From Candidatus Omnitrophota bacterium (lineage in GTDB: Bacteria; Omnitrophota; Gorgyraeia; Gygaellales; Profunditerraquicolaceae), in NCBI GenBank assembly GCA_020062065.1, contig JAGUWZ010000040.1, positions 1 to 5,731 of the forward strand: a stretch of 5,731 nt of DNA, given 5' to 3'. The notes under the pieces are model-generated. The model did no database searches and had not been told where the DNA came from. It saw only the letters and a program-made list of their open reading frames with translations. Position 1 is the stretch's first letter, and every line of letters starts with the position of its first letter. Positions 1 through 5,731 of this stretch are shown here, one piece after another. Both the position numbers and the translations under genes were made by a program.

Positions 1-165
1 CAATACTGCAGCCAAAGATATGTTAAACCAGATGAAATAACAGCTCAAGGAGCGCCGACCTGGGGAACGGTGCTGGTTGCCAGGAAGTTATGGAATGATC
101 TTAAAGTAGGCAGGATTATAAAGAGGCGGTGCAGTGAAAGAATAAAGACATTCTATAAAGAGTAA
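1..165 (+). pseudogene. Probable remnant of an IS1634-like transposase (N-terminal region, 5' end off window)
   Basis: The frame is open from the left edge to a TAA at 163-165, giving 54 residues. The stretch TWGTVLVARKLWNDLKVGRI resembles the segment near the N-terminus of IS1634/IS4-type transposases, where a 'GxVLVxxKLWEELGLxxII'-like motif precedes the catalytic domain. Those proteins usually run to 450-570 residues, but here the frame stops about 15 residues after the motif, following a basic KRRCSERIK stretch. I checked the other two plus-strand frames just downstream and they also stop quickly, so a simple frameshift does not restore the gene. Most likely this is a truncated, inactive remnant. 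The family call rests on one short motif recalled from memory, and a small unrelated gene ending here cannot be excluded. It lies 31 bases from the inferred end of the IS110 element, which suggests a site that has collected insertions. Confidence 0.4.
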
Positions 166-210
166 AGATAAATTTTAATAGATTTTCAAAAAACAATCGC
201 TCTTTTAAAA

Positions 211-1431
211 TTAGGCACACACAAAGACTCTTTGAGGCTTATAAGGCTCTCCGGATTTGAGCATACTTAAGCACAAATGCGCTAGCTTCTTGGCAACGCA
301 TATAAGCGCCTGCTTTGCGGTTTTGCCCTGAGATAACTTTTTATTATAGAGGGTGCGCATTTCTTGGTTATGCCTAAGGCAAGCCACAGCAGCGATATAA
401 AATGCCCATCTGAGCATTTTAGGGCCTCGTTGAGAAATTCTGTTATCGGTTCTAGTTTCTCCTGACTCATAAATCTGCGGAAAAAAGCCGATATGGCCTA
501 TAAGTTTTATGCCTGAAGCAAACACTTGGCCATTTGAGCCTACGGCTTGAAGGATTACTACCAATGTCTTAGGACCTATGCCTGGGATGGTTAAGAGATT
601 TGCTCCTGGAAAGCTATTTATATCATCAGCCTTTGTGGGCGAGAGCAGGTTTTCAATATTTACATCGAGCTCTTTGATAGATTCATCGATATGCTCAATA
701 TGGCTTAAAAGGATGCATAAGTTTAATCCTCTGGCATCTTTGGCTCTGCCTGAATATATGGAATCTCTGGCAGTATCAATAAGTTCTTGGATTTCATCTA
801 TGTTGAAATTATTGCCCTTGATGGAGCGGACTATCTTTTCTATATGTTTTGGTTTTGCCAAAGATAAGTCTTTGGCTGTAGGGTAAGCCTTTAGGATAGC
901 CGTTGAGGCAATGGCAAAAGGATTCTTGATAGCGGTCTTTTCATATTCGGGAAATACCAGAGACAGAAGGCTTGCGGCCTGTCTTTCATAGTTGCGCCGA
1001 TCTTTGATAAGCTCGTACCTTAAACGAGTTAATTCTCTTAAAGTCTGTATGAGTTCTTCAGGCACATAGGAAGAGGCGTATTCTTTGGAACGTAATAGCC
1101 CAGCAATAATATAGGCGTCTATATCATCGGTTTTAGCCTTTTTCCTTAATGCCTCCCTGAACTTATTAGTCTGGTGGGGATTAAGCACAACGACTTTGAA
1201 GCCGGCTTCAGTAAGATAAGAATATAGATTTTCCCACCAGATGCCGGTTGCTTCAATGCCTATGAGTAAATTCTCTTTTGAAAGATTCAATTCCTTTAGG
1301 CGTTCAAGCAGCTTTTGAAAATTTGGTTTATCATTCTGAAGGGTAAAGGCTTTGGCGAATCTCTCGCCCTGGTCATCCAGGATAACAAAGCGAGAGTCTG
1401 ACTTTGAGACATCAAAGCCTAAGTAATGCAT
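211..1431 (-). CDS. IS110-family transposase (DEDD RuvC-like domain plus Transposase_20 domain)
   Basis: This 406-residue protein is an IS110-type recombinase, which excises its element as a circle and inserts it by RNA-guided strand exchange at short cores. The N-terminal RuvC-like domain (about residues 1-160) shows the acidic tetrad: D7 in GFDVSK, E60 in LIGIEATG, and D102/D105 in KTDDIDAY. A helical spacer (about 160-270) leads to the C-terminal Transposase_20 domain. That domain has a helix-hairpin-helix-like TIPGIGPKT (281-289) and the block YESGETR...ISQRGPKMLR (321-341), where S323 is the best candidate for the catalytic serine. The length is normal and the frame is unbroken. The ATG at 1429-1431 is supported by a perfect AGGAGG ribosome site 9 bases upstream. 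It is transcribed away from the lipoprotein gene. With all key residues present, the enzyme is probably active or only recently silenced. The family call is secure; the role of S323 is inferred from related enzymes. Confidence 0.95.
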   Translation of the reverse strand: MHYLGFDVSKSDSRFVILDDQGERFAKAFTLQNDKPNFQKLLERLKELNLSKENLLIGIEATGIWWENLYSYLTEAGFKVVVLNPHQTNKFREALRKKAKTDDIDAYIIAGLLRSKEYASSYVPEELIQTLRELTRLRYELIKDRRNYERQAASLLSLVFPEYEKTAIKNPFAIASTAILKAYPTAKDLSLAKPKHIEKIVRSIKGNNFNIDEIQELIDTARDSIYSGRAKDARGLNLCILLSHIEHIDESIKELDVNIENLLSPTKADDINSFPGANLLTIPGIGPKTLVVILQAVGSNGQVFASGIKLIGHIGFFPQIYESGETRTDNRISQRGPKMLRWAFYIAAVACLRHNQEMRTLYNKKLSQGKTAKQALICVAKKLAHLCLSMLKSGEPYKPQRVFVCA

Positions 1432-1440
1432 AGCTTTATT

Positions 1441-1448
1441 CCTCCTTT
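1441..1448 (-). promoter_or_regulatory. Ribosome binding site of the IS110 transposase
   Basis: Read on the minus strand this is AAAGGAGG, a full Shine-Dalgarno match, separated by 9 bases from the ATG at 1429-1431. It fixes the transposase start and marks where the structured leader must end. Confidence 0.85.
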
Positions 1449-1486
1449 CGGAAATTTGCTCTTTTTAAAGCTTTAAGGAAGCTATA

Positions 1487-1662
1487 TTCTTGCTGTATCT
1501 AACCAAATATATCCTGGGATATAAATGGTAGCTTAAGTATCAACTCAGCCCCATAGTATCCTCAATGAATATTCCCAGTTAGATAAGCAAGAAGCAACAG
1601 TCTTTGTTGAATAGTAGCCGACGTAACATCGGCTCTATAGGGGGGTTGGAAAGCTGTCTTCC
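1487..1662 (-). ncRNA. Predicted bridge RNA (guide RNA) of the IS110 element
   Basis: The leader upstream of the transposase, read on the minus strand, folds into an ordered series of stems. First is a short hairpin (1662-1648, GGAAG/CTTTCC with one bulge). Second is a stem-loop (1638-1611) of ten pairs, ATAG-AGCCGA against TCGGCT-a-CTAT, with a 7-nt loop. Third is a 5-bp hairpin CAACA/TGTTG (1609-1595). Last comes a long composite arm whose base pairs 1593-1578 with 1503-1487 (7 + 8 bp around a small internal loop). That arm continues through CTGGGaATAT/ATATCCCAG (1578-1569 with 1522-1514) and ends in a hairpin built on ATGG/CCAT and GCT-GAGT/ACTT-a-AGC (1554-1525). Asymmetric unpaired stretches interrupt the arm. 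IS110-group elements encode a bridge RNA of roughly this size and position, with two internal loops that pair to donor and target DNA. I could not assign the two guide loops by eye. The RNA ends are estimates. Confidence 0.6.
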
Positions 1663-1753
1663 TTGCCTTAAAAAGGGCGCGTTTTGACATAAAGATATTT
1701 TAACACATTATTAACCAATTCGCTCTAGGATATCTAGGGTGAAGATTATACCA

Positions 1754-1760
1754 GGGGGAG
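1754..1760 (+). promoter_or_regulatory. Ribosome binding site deciding the start of the lipoprotein gene
   Basis: GGGGGAG lies 5 bases before the ATG at 1766-1768. It favours this ATG over the in-frame GTG at 1739, which has no comparable site and would place nine extra residues ahead of the signal peptide. Confidence 0.75.
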
Positions 1761-1765
1761 AAGTA

Positions 1766-2212
1766 ATGAACAAGGCAGGAGCTCTTTTTATAAGCAGTTT
1801 ATTAGTCTTACCGATACTAGGTTGCCAGAGTTCGCCAAACAGGGCGCCCGAAGGAGCGGTTATCGGCGGTGCTGTGGGCGCAGGAATCGGCGCAATCATC
1901 GGACACCAAAGCGGTGAGACAGGAGAAGGTGCGGCAGTGGGCGGAGTCCTTGGTGCGCTCACCGGCGCCCTCGCAGGTAGCCAGATGCAGAAACAACCAA
2001 CTCAAACCCCGGCGGTAACTGGCGCTGTGAATCAAAACCAGATGTCTATACAGCAAATCGTAAATATGAGTAGTCAGGGCGTTCATGAAGACGTAATTGT
2101 TGACAGAATACGCCTTACTAATTCCAAATTCAATCTCACTCCGGAGGATATTAATTACTTAAAACAAAACGGTGTCAGCCAGAAGGTAATTAATGCTATG
2201 CAGGGTTGGTAA
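1766..2212 (+). CDS. Glycine-zipper lipoprotein with a C-terminal helical domain
   Basis: This 148-residue protein is predicted to be lipid-anchored in the cell envelope. Residues 1-19 form a short lipoprotein signal peptide (MNKAGALFISSLLVLP, then ILG|C) with the modified cysteine at C20. Residues about 28-72 are a glycine zipper: repeated small residues such as GGAVGAGIGAIIG and GAAVGGVLGALTGALAG, two hairpin-like membrane-inserting helices as in 17-kDa-antigen/OmpA-associated Gly-zipper proteins. A Q/T/P-rich linker (about 73-95) leads to a C-terminal domain of about 55 residues built around IVNMSSQGVHEDVI and the matching-pattern LKQNGVSQKVI. From memory, such a domain recurs in lipoproteins of PVC-type and related bacteria. 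No enzymatic motif is visible, so a structural or envelope-stress role is only a guess. The gene starts 40 bases from the IS110 end, so its native promoter may have been displaced, and it ends at its own terminator. Confidence 0.85.
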   Translation: MNKAGALFISSLLVLPILGCQSSPNRAPEGAVIGGAVGAGIGAIIGHQSGETGEGAAVGGVLGALTGALAGSQMQKQPTQTPAVTGAVNQNQMSIQQIVNMSSQGVHEDVIVDRIRLTNSKFNLTPEDINYLKQNGVSQKVINAMQGW

Positions 2213-2242
2213 GTAGATTTATAAAATTATTTAAAAGTTGAG

Positions 2243-2275
2243 AAAGCCCGAGATTTTAAGCTCGGGCTTTTATTT
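2243..2275 (+). terminator. Rho-independent terminator after the lipoprotein gene
   Basis: A perfect 10-bp stem, AAAGCCCGAG (2243-2252) against CTCGGGCTTT (2261-2270), encloses an 8-nt loop. The U-tract is TTTT at 2268-2271, followed by ATTT. It lies 31 bases after the lipoprotein stop codon and should separate that gene from the EF-G fusion downstream. Confidence 0.9.
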
Positions 2276-2305
2276 GCATCTATAGGTTGAGACCCGTAGA
2301 TGCAA
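2274..2305 (+). promoter_or_regulatory. Near-perfect hairpin / inverted repeat in the leader of the EF-G fusion gene
   Basis: TTGCATCTA (2274-2282) is perfectly complementary to TAGATGCAA (2297-2305). Inside it, one T-G wobble and one A-C mismatch are followed by GGT/ACC (2285-2287 with 2292-2294) and a TGAG tetraloop. The whole forms a hairpin of about 13 pairs. It begins in the T-rich tail of the preceding terminator and ends 17 bases before the ATG at 2323. It is not followed by a T-run on either strand, so it does not look like a second terminator. It could be an operator for a dimeric regulator or an RNA element in the leader; the sequence alone does not decide. Confidence 0.55.
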
Positions 2306-2322
2306 TAAAGAGAGAAAAGAAT

Positions 2323-5300
2323 ATGCTTTTAATTTCAATAGTGATTTTAATCGGGATGAGTCTCTTGTCGTTTGTTTTATCTATCTCTATCGGCCTCAAT
2401 CCAAAGAAGAAAAATAAAAAAAGAGAATACCAAAACAATACCGCAGAGACGATTTCTTCTAAAGAACAAAAGATCACCCAGTTAGAAGAAGAGATACTGG
2501 CTTTAAAGGCTGAGGTAGAAAAAATAAGTTTAAGTAATATTAATCTTAAAGACTTGTTGGATGCGGCCAGAAAGTCAGAAGAGAATTTAAAAGAAGAGTT
2601 AATAAGAAGGAAAGATTGGGATGATAAACACACAGAAATTTTAAACAGGATAAAAAAGGAAAGCGCTGAATATAAAAGTCAATTTATTGCCAAAGAAAAA
2701 GAATTGGCTGCGGAATTCTCCAAGAATGTGGCTCTCTCCAGAGAGATAAGAGAACTGGAAGATAAGCTTGCCTTTGCGGAAAAAGAAAATAAAGAAGGCC
2801 TTGAGGAAATTGAAAAAATGAGGCATCAGATACAAGGGCTGTTTAAACAAATCAAAGACCGTGTTAACGAAACCAAGACGCTTGCCGATACCATTACCCA
2901 GATGAAAAAAGCAGAAGAAGAAAGTGAGTGGGTTCCCAAAAAAGAATTCAAGGGGCTGAATGAAGAATACAGTAATCTTGAAAGTGATTTAGAAGAGAAA
3001 GAGAAGGAATTAGAAAAGAAGGATGAGAAGATTAAGGAGTTATATGCTGAAACCTTGCGTTTGTCCGGATTAATTGAGAAGACAGAAACGCCTCTCCTGC
3101 CGCTAAGCCACCAGCTTTCCCCGGAAAATCAAGAGGAAAAAACTCAAAATAGAGAAGCAATGGTTAGCCAGACAGAGATAACAGAAAAAGTAGTTGAATC
3201 TCCTATCCAGAAACCAGAGGCAGCAGGAGAAGTATCTCAGGTTTCGCCTATTCAAGAGCAACAACCTCTCGAAGCAAAAAAGGAAAAAGAAGGCATCCGG
3301 GATAAAGAAAAAGAATACATCCCTCCTGAGATAGATTTAAGTAGAGTCAGAAATATCGGGATTATGGCGCATATTGACGCCGGTAAAACTACCACCACAG
3401 AAAGAATTTTATATTATACAGGTAAGTCGTATAAAATAGGCGAGGTTCATGAAGGTCAAGCGCAGATGGACTGGATGAAGCAGGAGCAGGAAAGAGGAAT
3501 TACTATTACTGCTGCAGCCACGACTTGTTATTGGCGGGACTGCCGGATAAATATTATTGATACACCAGGCCACGTTGATTTTACGGCCGAAGTTGAACGC
3601 AGTCTGCGTGTCCTCGATGGAGCAATAGCTTTGTTTTGCGCAGTGGGAGGAGTGGAGCCGCAATCAGAAACAGTGTGGCGCCAGTCAAACAAATATAATG
3701 TTGCCAAACTTGCCTTTGTGAATAAAATGGACCGCAGCGGCGCGGATTTCTTTGTGGTGTTACTATCTATGGAGAAAATGTTAGGGAATAACCCGATAGC
3801 AATTCAGATACCCGTGGGTAGCGAGGACAATTTCCGAGGGATCGTGGATCTTGTTGAGATGAAATCTTATATTTACGATGATCAATCTATGGGTAAAGAG
3901 TTCCACGCTGAAGAAATACCCGAGGAATTAAAAGAAACAGCCAGTAAATATCATCACCTCTTGATTGAGAAAGTTTCTACTCTCGACGCTGAACTCACCA
4001 AGAAATATCTGGAAGACAAAAATTCGATAACACAGGACGAGCTTATTGCCGCTATTCGTCGTGCCACGGTGGCTAATAAAATGGTCCCTGTTCTTTGCGG
4101 TGCCTCTTTTAAAAACAAGGGGGTGCAGAAACTTCTTGATGCTGTAATTCTATATCTTCCTTCGCCTCTGGATTTGCCTCCTGTAAAAGGCAATGACCCT
4201 AAAAATAGTCAGAATGAATTAGTAAGACATCCTAATCCGCGAGAGCCTTTTTGCGCTCTGGCTTTTAAGGTGCAAGCTGACCCGCATATGGGAAAGTTAG
4301 TTTACTTAAGGATATATTCCGGAAGGTTAGATAATAGCAGTTATGTCTTTAATGCTACCAAAAATAAAAAAGAAAGAATCGGAAGGATTTTACAAATGCA
4401 TGCTAACCAGCGCCAACCCAAAGAGCATGCATTTGCCGGCGATATTGTGGCGGTAATAGGACTTGCTCATACTCTGACTGGCGATACACTTTGTGACTTA
4501 GACAACTCTGTAATCTTGGAAACCATACAGTTTCCTGTTCCTGTGGTTTCATTAAGCATTACTCCAGCCAGCCGTGCTGACCAAGATAAATTAGGCAAGG
4601 GTTTAGCCAGGCTTACTGAAGAGGACCCTACCTTTATTGTGCAAACCGATGAAGAAACCCAAGAAACTGTGCTTACTGGTATGGGGGAACTGCATCTGGA
4701 AATTATCGTTGACAGACTGAAGACTGAATTTGGTGTAAATGCGGTTGTAGGAAAACCAAAAGTAGCTTATCGCGAGACCGCATCTCTTGCGGCAACCGAC
4801 GAATATAAACATGTCAAACAATCTGGTGGTCGTGGACAATACGGGCATGTAGTCTTTGAGATTGCTCCTAATGAGGCAGGTAAAGGATTTGAGTTTACCA
4901 ATAGTATTAAAGGCGGGGCAATACCCAGGTCATATTTTCCGGCGATAGAAAAAGGATTAGCTCAAGGCATGAAAAAAGGATCTTATGCCGGCTATCCGGT
5001 TGTAGACATTAAGATAAACCTTTTAGATGGTTCGTTCCATGAGGTTGATTCGTCAGAATTAGCATTTAGGTTAGCCACCATTGCTTGTTTTAAGAAAGTT
5101 TTCTTAAAATGTAGGCCTGTTTTACTTGAGCCCTCAATGAAACTTGAGGTTACTACTCCTGATGAATACGTTAATGCTATTATCGGTTATATCTGTTCCT
5201 GCCGAGGCAAGATTATGGGAATAGAGACTAAAGGAAACCAGAAGATTATCTCTGTAGAAGCTCCGCTTTCTGAGATGTTTGGTTATGCCACAAATTTCCG

Positions 5301-5430
5301 TTCCTTATCCAGCGGCCGTGCCAGCGCCTCGATGGAGTTTGATAAATACGCGCAGGTTCCTGCCGAAGTAGCGGTAAAAGTGCTAGAAGAAAGACAGAAG
5401 CAGCGCGAAAAAGAGGAGGGCTATAAGTAA
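2323..5430 (+). CDS. Membrane-anchored coiled-coil protein fused to full-length elongation factor G
   Basis: This 1035-residue protein joins a stalk to a translational GTPase. Residues 2-25 form one hydrophobic helix followed by KKKNKKR, so by the positive-inside rule the rest lies in the cytoplasm. Residues about 43-253 are charged heptad-rich coiled coil; about 254-333 are a P/E/Q-rich linker. EF-G runs from about 336 to the end (about 700 residues, the normal length). It has G1 AHIDAGKT (349-356), G2 RGITIT (391-396), G3 DTPGH (413-417, with the GTPase histidine H417), G4 NKMD (467-470) and a G5-like GAS (593-595). Domain IV loops [10 protein letters not shown] (834-843) and HEVDSSE (H906 matching E. 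coli H583) are kept, as is the domain V core LSEMFGYAT. Domain V shows YICSCRG where DL.xRRG is usual. The ATG has only a weak AG-rich ribosome site (2307-2314). I infer a translocase-type GTPase tethered to the inner membrane, probably a paralogue of the housekeeping factor, so no symbol is assigned. Confidence 0.93.
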   Translation: MLLISIVILIGMSLLSFVLSISIGLNPKKKNKKREYQNNTAETISSKEQKITQLEEEILALKAEVEKISLSNINLKDLLDAARKSEENLKEELIRRKDWDDKHTEILNRIKKESAEYKSQFIAKEKELAAEFSKNVALSREIRELEDKLAFAEKENKEGLEEIEKMRHQIQGLFKQIKDRVNETKTLADTITQMKKAEEESEWVPKKEFKGLNEEYSNLESDLEEKEKELEKKDEKIKELYAETLRLSGLIEKTETPLLPLSHQLSPENQEEKTQNREAMVSQTEITEKVVESPIQKPEAAGEVSQVSPIQEQQPLEAKKEKEGIRDKEKEYIPPEIDLSRVRNIGIMAHIDAGKTTTTERILYYTGKSYKIGEVHEGQAQMDWMKQEQERGITITAAATTCYWRDCRINIIDTPGHVDFTAEVERSLRVLDGAIALFCAVGGVEPQSETVWRQSNKYNVAKLAFVNKMDRSGADFFVVLLSMEKMLGNNPIAIQIPVGSEDNFRGIVDLVEMKSYIYDDQSMGKEFHAEEIPEELKETASKYHHLLIEKVSTLDAELTKKYLEDKNSITQDELIAAIRRATVANKMVPVLCGASFKNKGVQKLLDAVILYLPSPLDLPPVKGNDPKNSQNELVRHPNPREPFCALAFKVQADPHMGKLVYLRIYSGRLDNSSYVFNATKNKKERIGRILQMHANQRQPKEHAFAGDIVAVIGLAHTLTGDTLCDLDNSVILETIQFPVPVVSLSITPASRADQDKLGKGLARLTEEDPTFIVQTDEETQETVLTGMGELHLEIIVDRLKTEFGVNAVVGKPKVAYRETASLAATDEYKHVKQSGGRGQYGHVVFEIAPNEAGKGFEFTNSIKGGAIPRSYFPAIEKGLAQGMKKGSYAGYPVVDIKINLLDGSFHEVDSSELAFRLATIACFKKVFLKCRPVLLEPSMKLEVTTPDEYVNAIIGYICSCRGKIMGIETKGNQKIISVEAPLSEMFGYATNFRSLSSGRASASMEFDKYAQVPAEVAVKVLEERQKQREKEEGYK

Positions 5431-5731
5431 TAATATCTTGTTTTTATTTGTTGGGATAGTGTCCTTAAGACAATTGACACGGGCTTTAACTCTGGTTTTT
5501 CTAACTCAATTCCAATTCTATATTTACAAGGTCCGACCGCGCTTGACCAGACCACCTTTCCTCTTACCTGGATTTGTTCATTATTATCAGGTATACACAC
5601 ATATATATCTAGAGAATTACCCAGAGGTAATGCTTGAATCGTAAACAAACCTATTCCTTGGGCACTTATGTCTTTGGTATGAGCCTCTAATTCTCTTTGT
5701 AAATTTGAATTTGAATCAAAATTTTTTAAAA
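5421..5731 (-). CDS. PilZ-domain protein, C-terminal part (start beyond the right edge)
   Basis: The minus-strand frame is open from the window edge to a TAG at 5421-5423, giving 102 residues. The sequence fits the C-terminal two thirds of a PilZ domain, the cyclic-di-GMP receptor fold. The second ligand motif D/NxSxxG is present as DISAQG (5655-5672), followed by beta-strand blocks ending in GKVVW and the signature YRIGIEL. The upstream RxxxR motif that also contacts cyclic di-GMP would lie outside the window, so binding cannot be judged. The domain is followed by only about 25 residues, so no output domain follows it; anything N-terminal is unseen. A TTG at 5646-5648 is not the start, because the conserved DxSxxG motif lies upstream of it. 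The gene converges on the EF-G fusion and overlaps its 3' end by 10 bases. Confidence 0.75.
   Translation of the reverse strand, partial: LKNFDSNSNLQRELEAHTKDISAQGIGLFTIQALPLGNSLDIYVCIPDNNEQIQVRGKVVWSSAVGPCKYRIGIELEKPELKPVSIVLRTLSQQIKTRYYYL

Larger units (their letters stand above)
197..1726 (-). mobile_element. IS110-family insertion sequence, apparently complete, bounded by a 7-bp direct repeat
   Basis: The element consists of one minus-strand transposase gene (211-1431), a long non-coding leader of about 290 bases (1432-1720), and a very short distal end of about 8-14 bases after the stop codon. I place the boundaries at TCGCTCT, which occurs at 197-203 and again at 1720-1726. The repeat extends imperfectly to CAA(T)TCGCTCT on both sides, with one T inserted in the right copy. 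That gives a unit of about 1.52 kb, normal for IS110 elements. The family lacks long terminal inverted repeats, and none are seen here. A long transposase-proximal leader with almost no distal end is the arrangement of the IS110 group; in the IS1111 group the guide RNA lies on the other side. The exact core dinucleotide is not resolved, so the ends are uncertain by several bases. Confidence 0.75.

Noticed and set aside
578..886. Plus-strand open frame inside the transposase gene
   Set aside because: It is antisense to a well-supported IS110 transposase, has no recognisable domain, and is best explained as a shadow.
1465..1476. Perfect palindrome TTAAAGCTTTAA before the transposase ribosome site
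   Set aside because: It is an AT-rich 12-base palindrome with no loop. An alternative hairpin AGCTT/AAGCT (1469-1483) competes with it, and neither is clearly functional.
1502..1508. TTGGTTA shared by the candidate bridge RNA and the element end (complement of 1713-1719), taken as a donor guide
   Set aside because: It is only seven bases, overlaps a predicted paired stem, and is in the same sense as the strand the right-side guide should pair with, so it is probably chance.
1684..1714. Outward promoter at the IS end, TTGACA at 1684-1689 with TATTAA at 1709-1714, reading into the lipoprotein gene
   Set aside because: The -35 match is perfect, but the 19-base spacer is long and the -10 is only 4 of 6. 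It is possible but not supported enough to annotate.
1739..1765. GTG at 1739 as the start of the lipoprotein
   Set aside because: GGGGGAG at 1754-1760 is correctly spaced for the ATG at 1766, and that start gives a normal 19-residue lipoprotein signal.
2287..2322. TTG at 2287 as the start of the EF-G fusion protein
   Set aside because: It lies in the loop of the 2274-2305 hairpin, has no ribosome site, and would put charged residues ahead of the membrane helix. The ATG at 2323 begins directly at the hydrophobic segment and has a purine-rich upstream stretch.
5438..5644. Plus-strand open frame after the EF-G stop codon
   Set aside because: It is antisense to the PilZ frame, whose motifs are recognisable, and it has no ribosome site or family resemblance.
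5421..5648. A complete 75-residue protein starting at a TTG at 5648
   Set aside because: The frame continues without a stop to the window edge, and the conserved PilZ DxSxxG motif lies upstream of that TTG.

Overview
The window looks like a chromosomal fragment of an AT-leaning Gram-negative bacterium. It holds a lipoprotein with a glycine-zipper segment, a PilZ-type protein, an EF-G gene outside the usual rpsL-rpsG-fusA-tuf setting, and insertion-sequence material. The lipoprotein's C-terminal repeat-like domain and the long coiled-coil/linker style of the EF-G protein remind me of Candidatus Omnitrophota or other PVC-related lineages. That placement is an impression from memory, not something the sequence proves.

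Layout: (1) bases 1-165 hold the tail of an open frame that resembles the N-terminal part of an IS1634-type transposase and stops early, so it is probably a remnant. (2) About 197-1726 is an apparently intact IS110-family element on the minus strand. Its 406-residue transposase has all four RuvC-like acidic residues (D7, E60, D102, D105) and a candidate catalytic serine in the C-terminal domain. The element is bracketed by a 7-base direct repeat. The roughly 290-base leader between the transposase start and the element end folds into a nested multi-stem RNA of about 176 nt, the place and size expected of an IS110-group bridge RNA. (3) 1766-2212 encodes a small glycine-zipper lipoprotein, followed by a strong intrinsic terminator. 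(4) A second, very regular hairpin (2274-2305) lies just before the next gene. (5) 2323-5430 is one uninterrupted frame encoding a 1035-residue protein: an N-terminal transmembrane helix, about 210 residues of coiled coil, an acidic/proline-rich linker, and then a full-length EF-G. (6) The C-terminal part of a PilZ-domain protein enters from the right edge on the minus strand and overlaps the EF-G stop by 10 bases, tail to tail.

The standout is the membrane-anchored EF-G. The GTPase motifs and the domain IV tip used in translocation are conserved, and the positive charges just after the membrane helix put the EF-G part in the cytoplasm. This predicts a translocase-type GTPase tethered to the inner membrane through a long stalk. 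The second point of interest is the predicted bridge RNA of the IS110 element. No pathway clearly links the lipoprotein, EF-G fusion and PilZ genes. The terminator after the lipoprotein gene and the convergent PilZ gene suggest that the EF-G fusion is its own transcription unit, although I could not find a convincing promoter for it.
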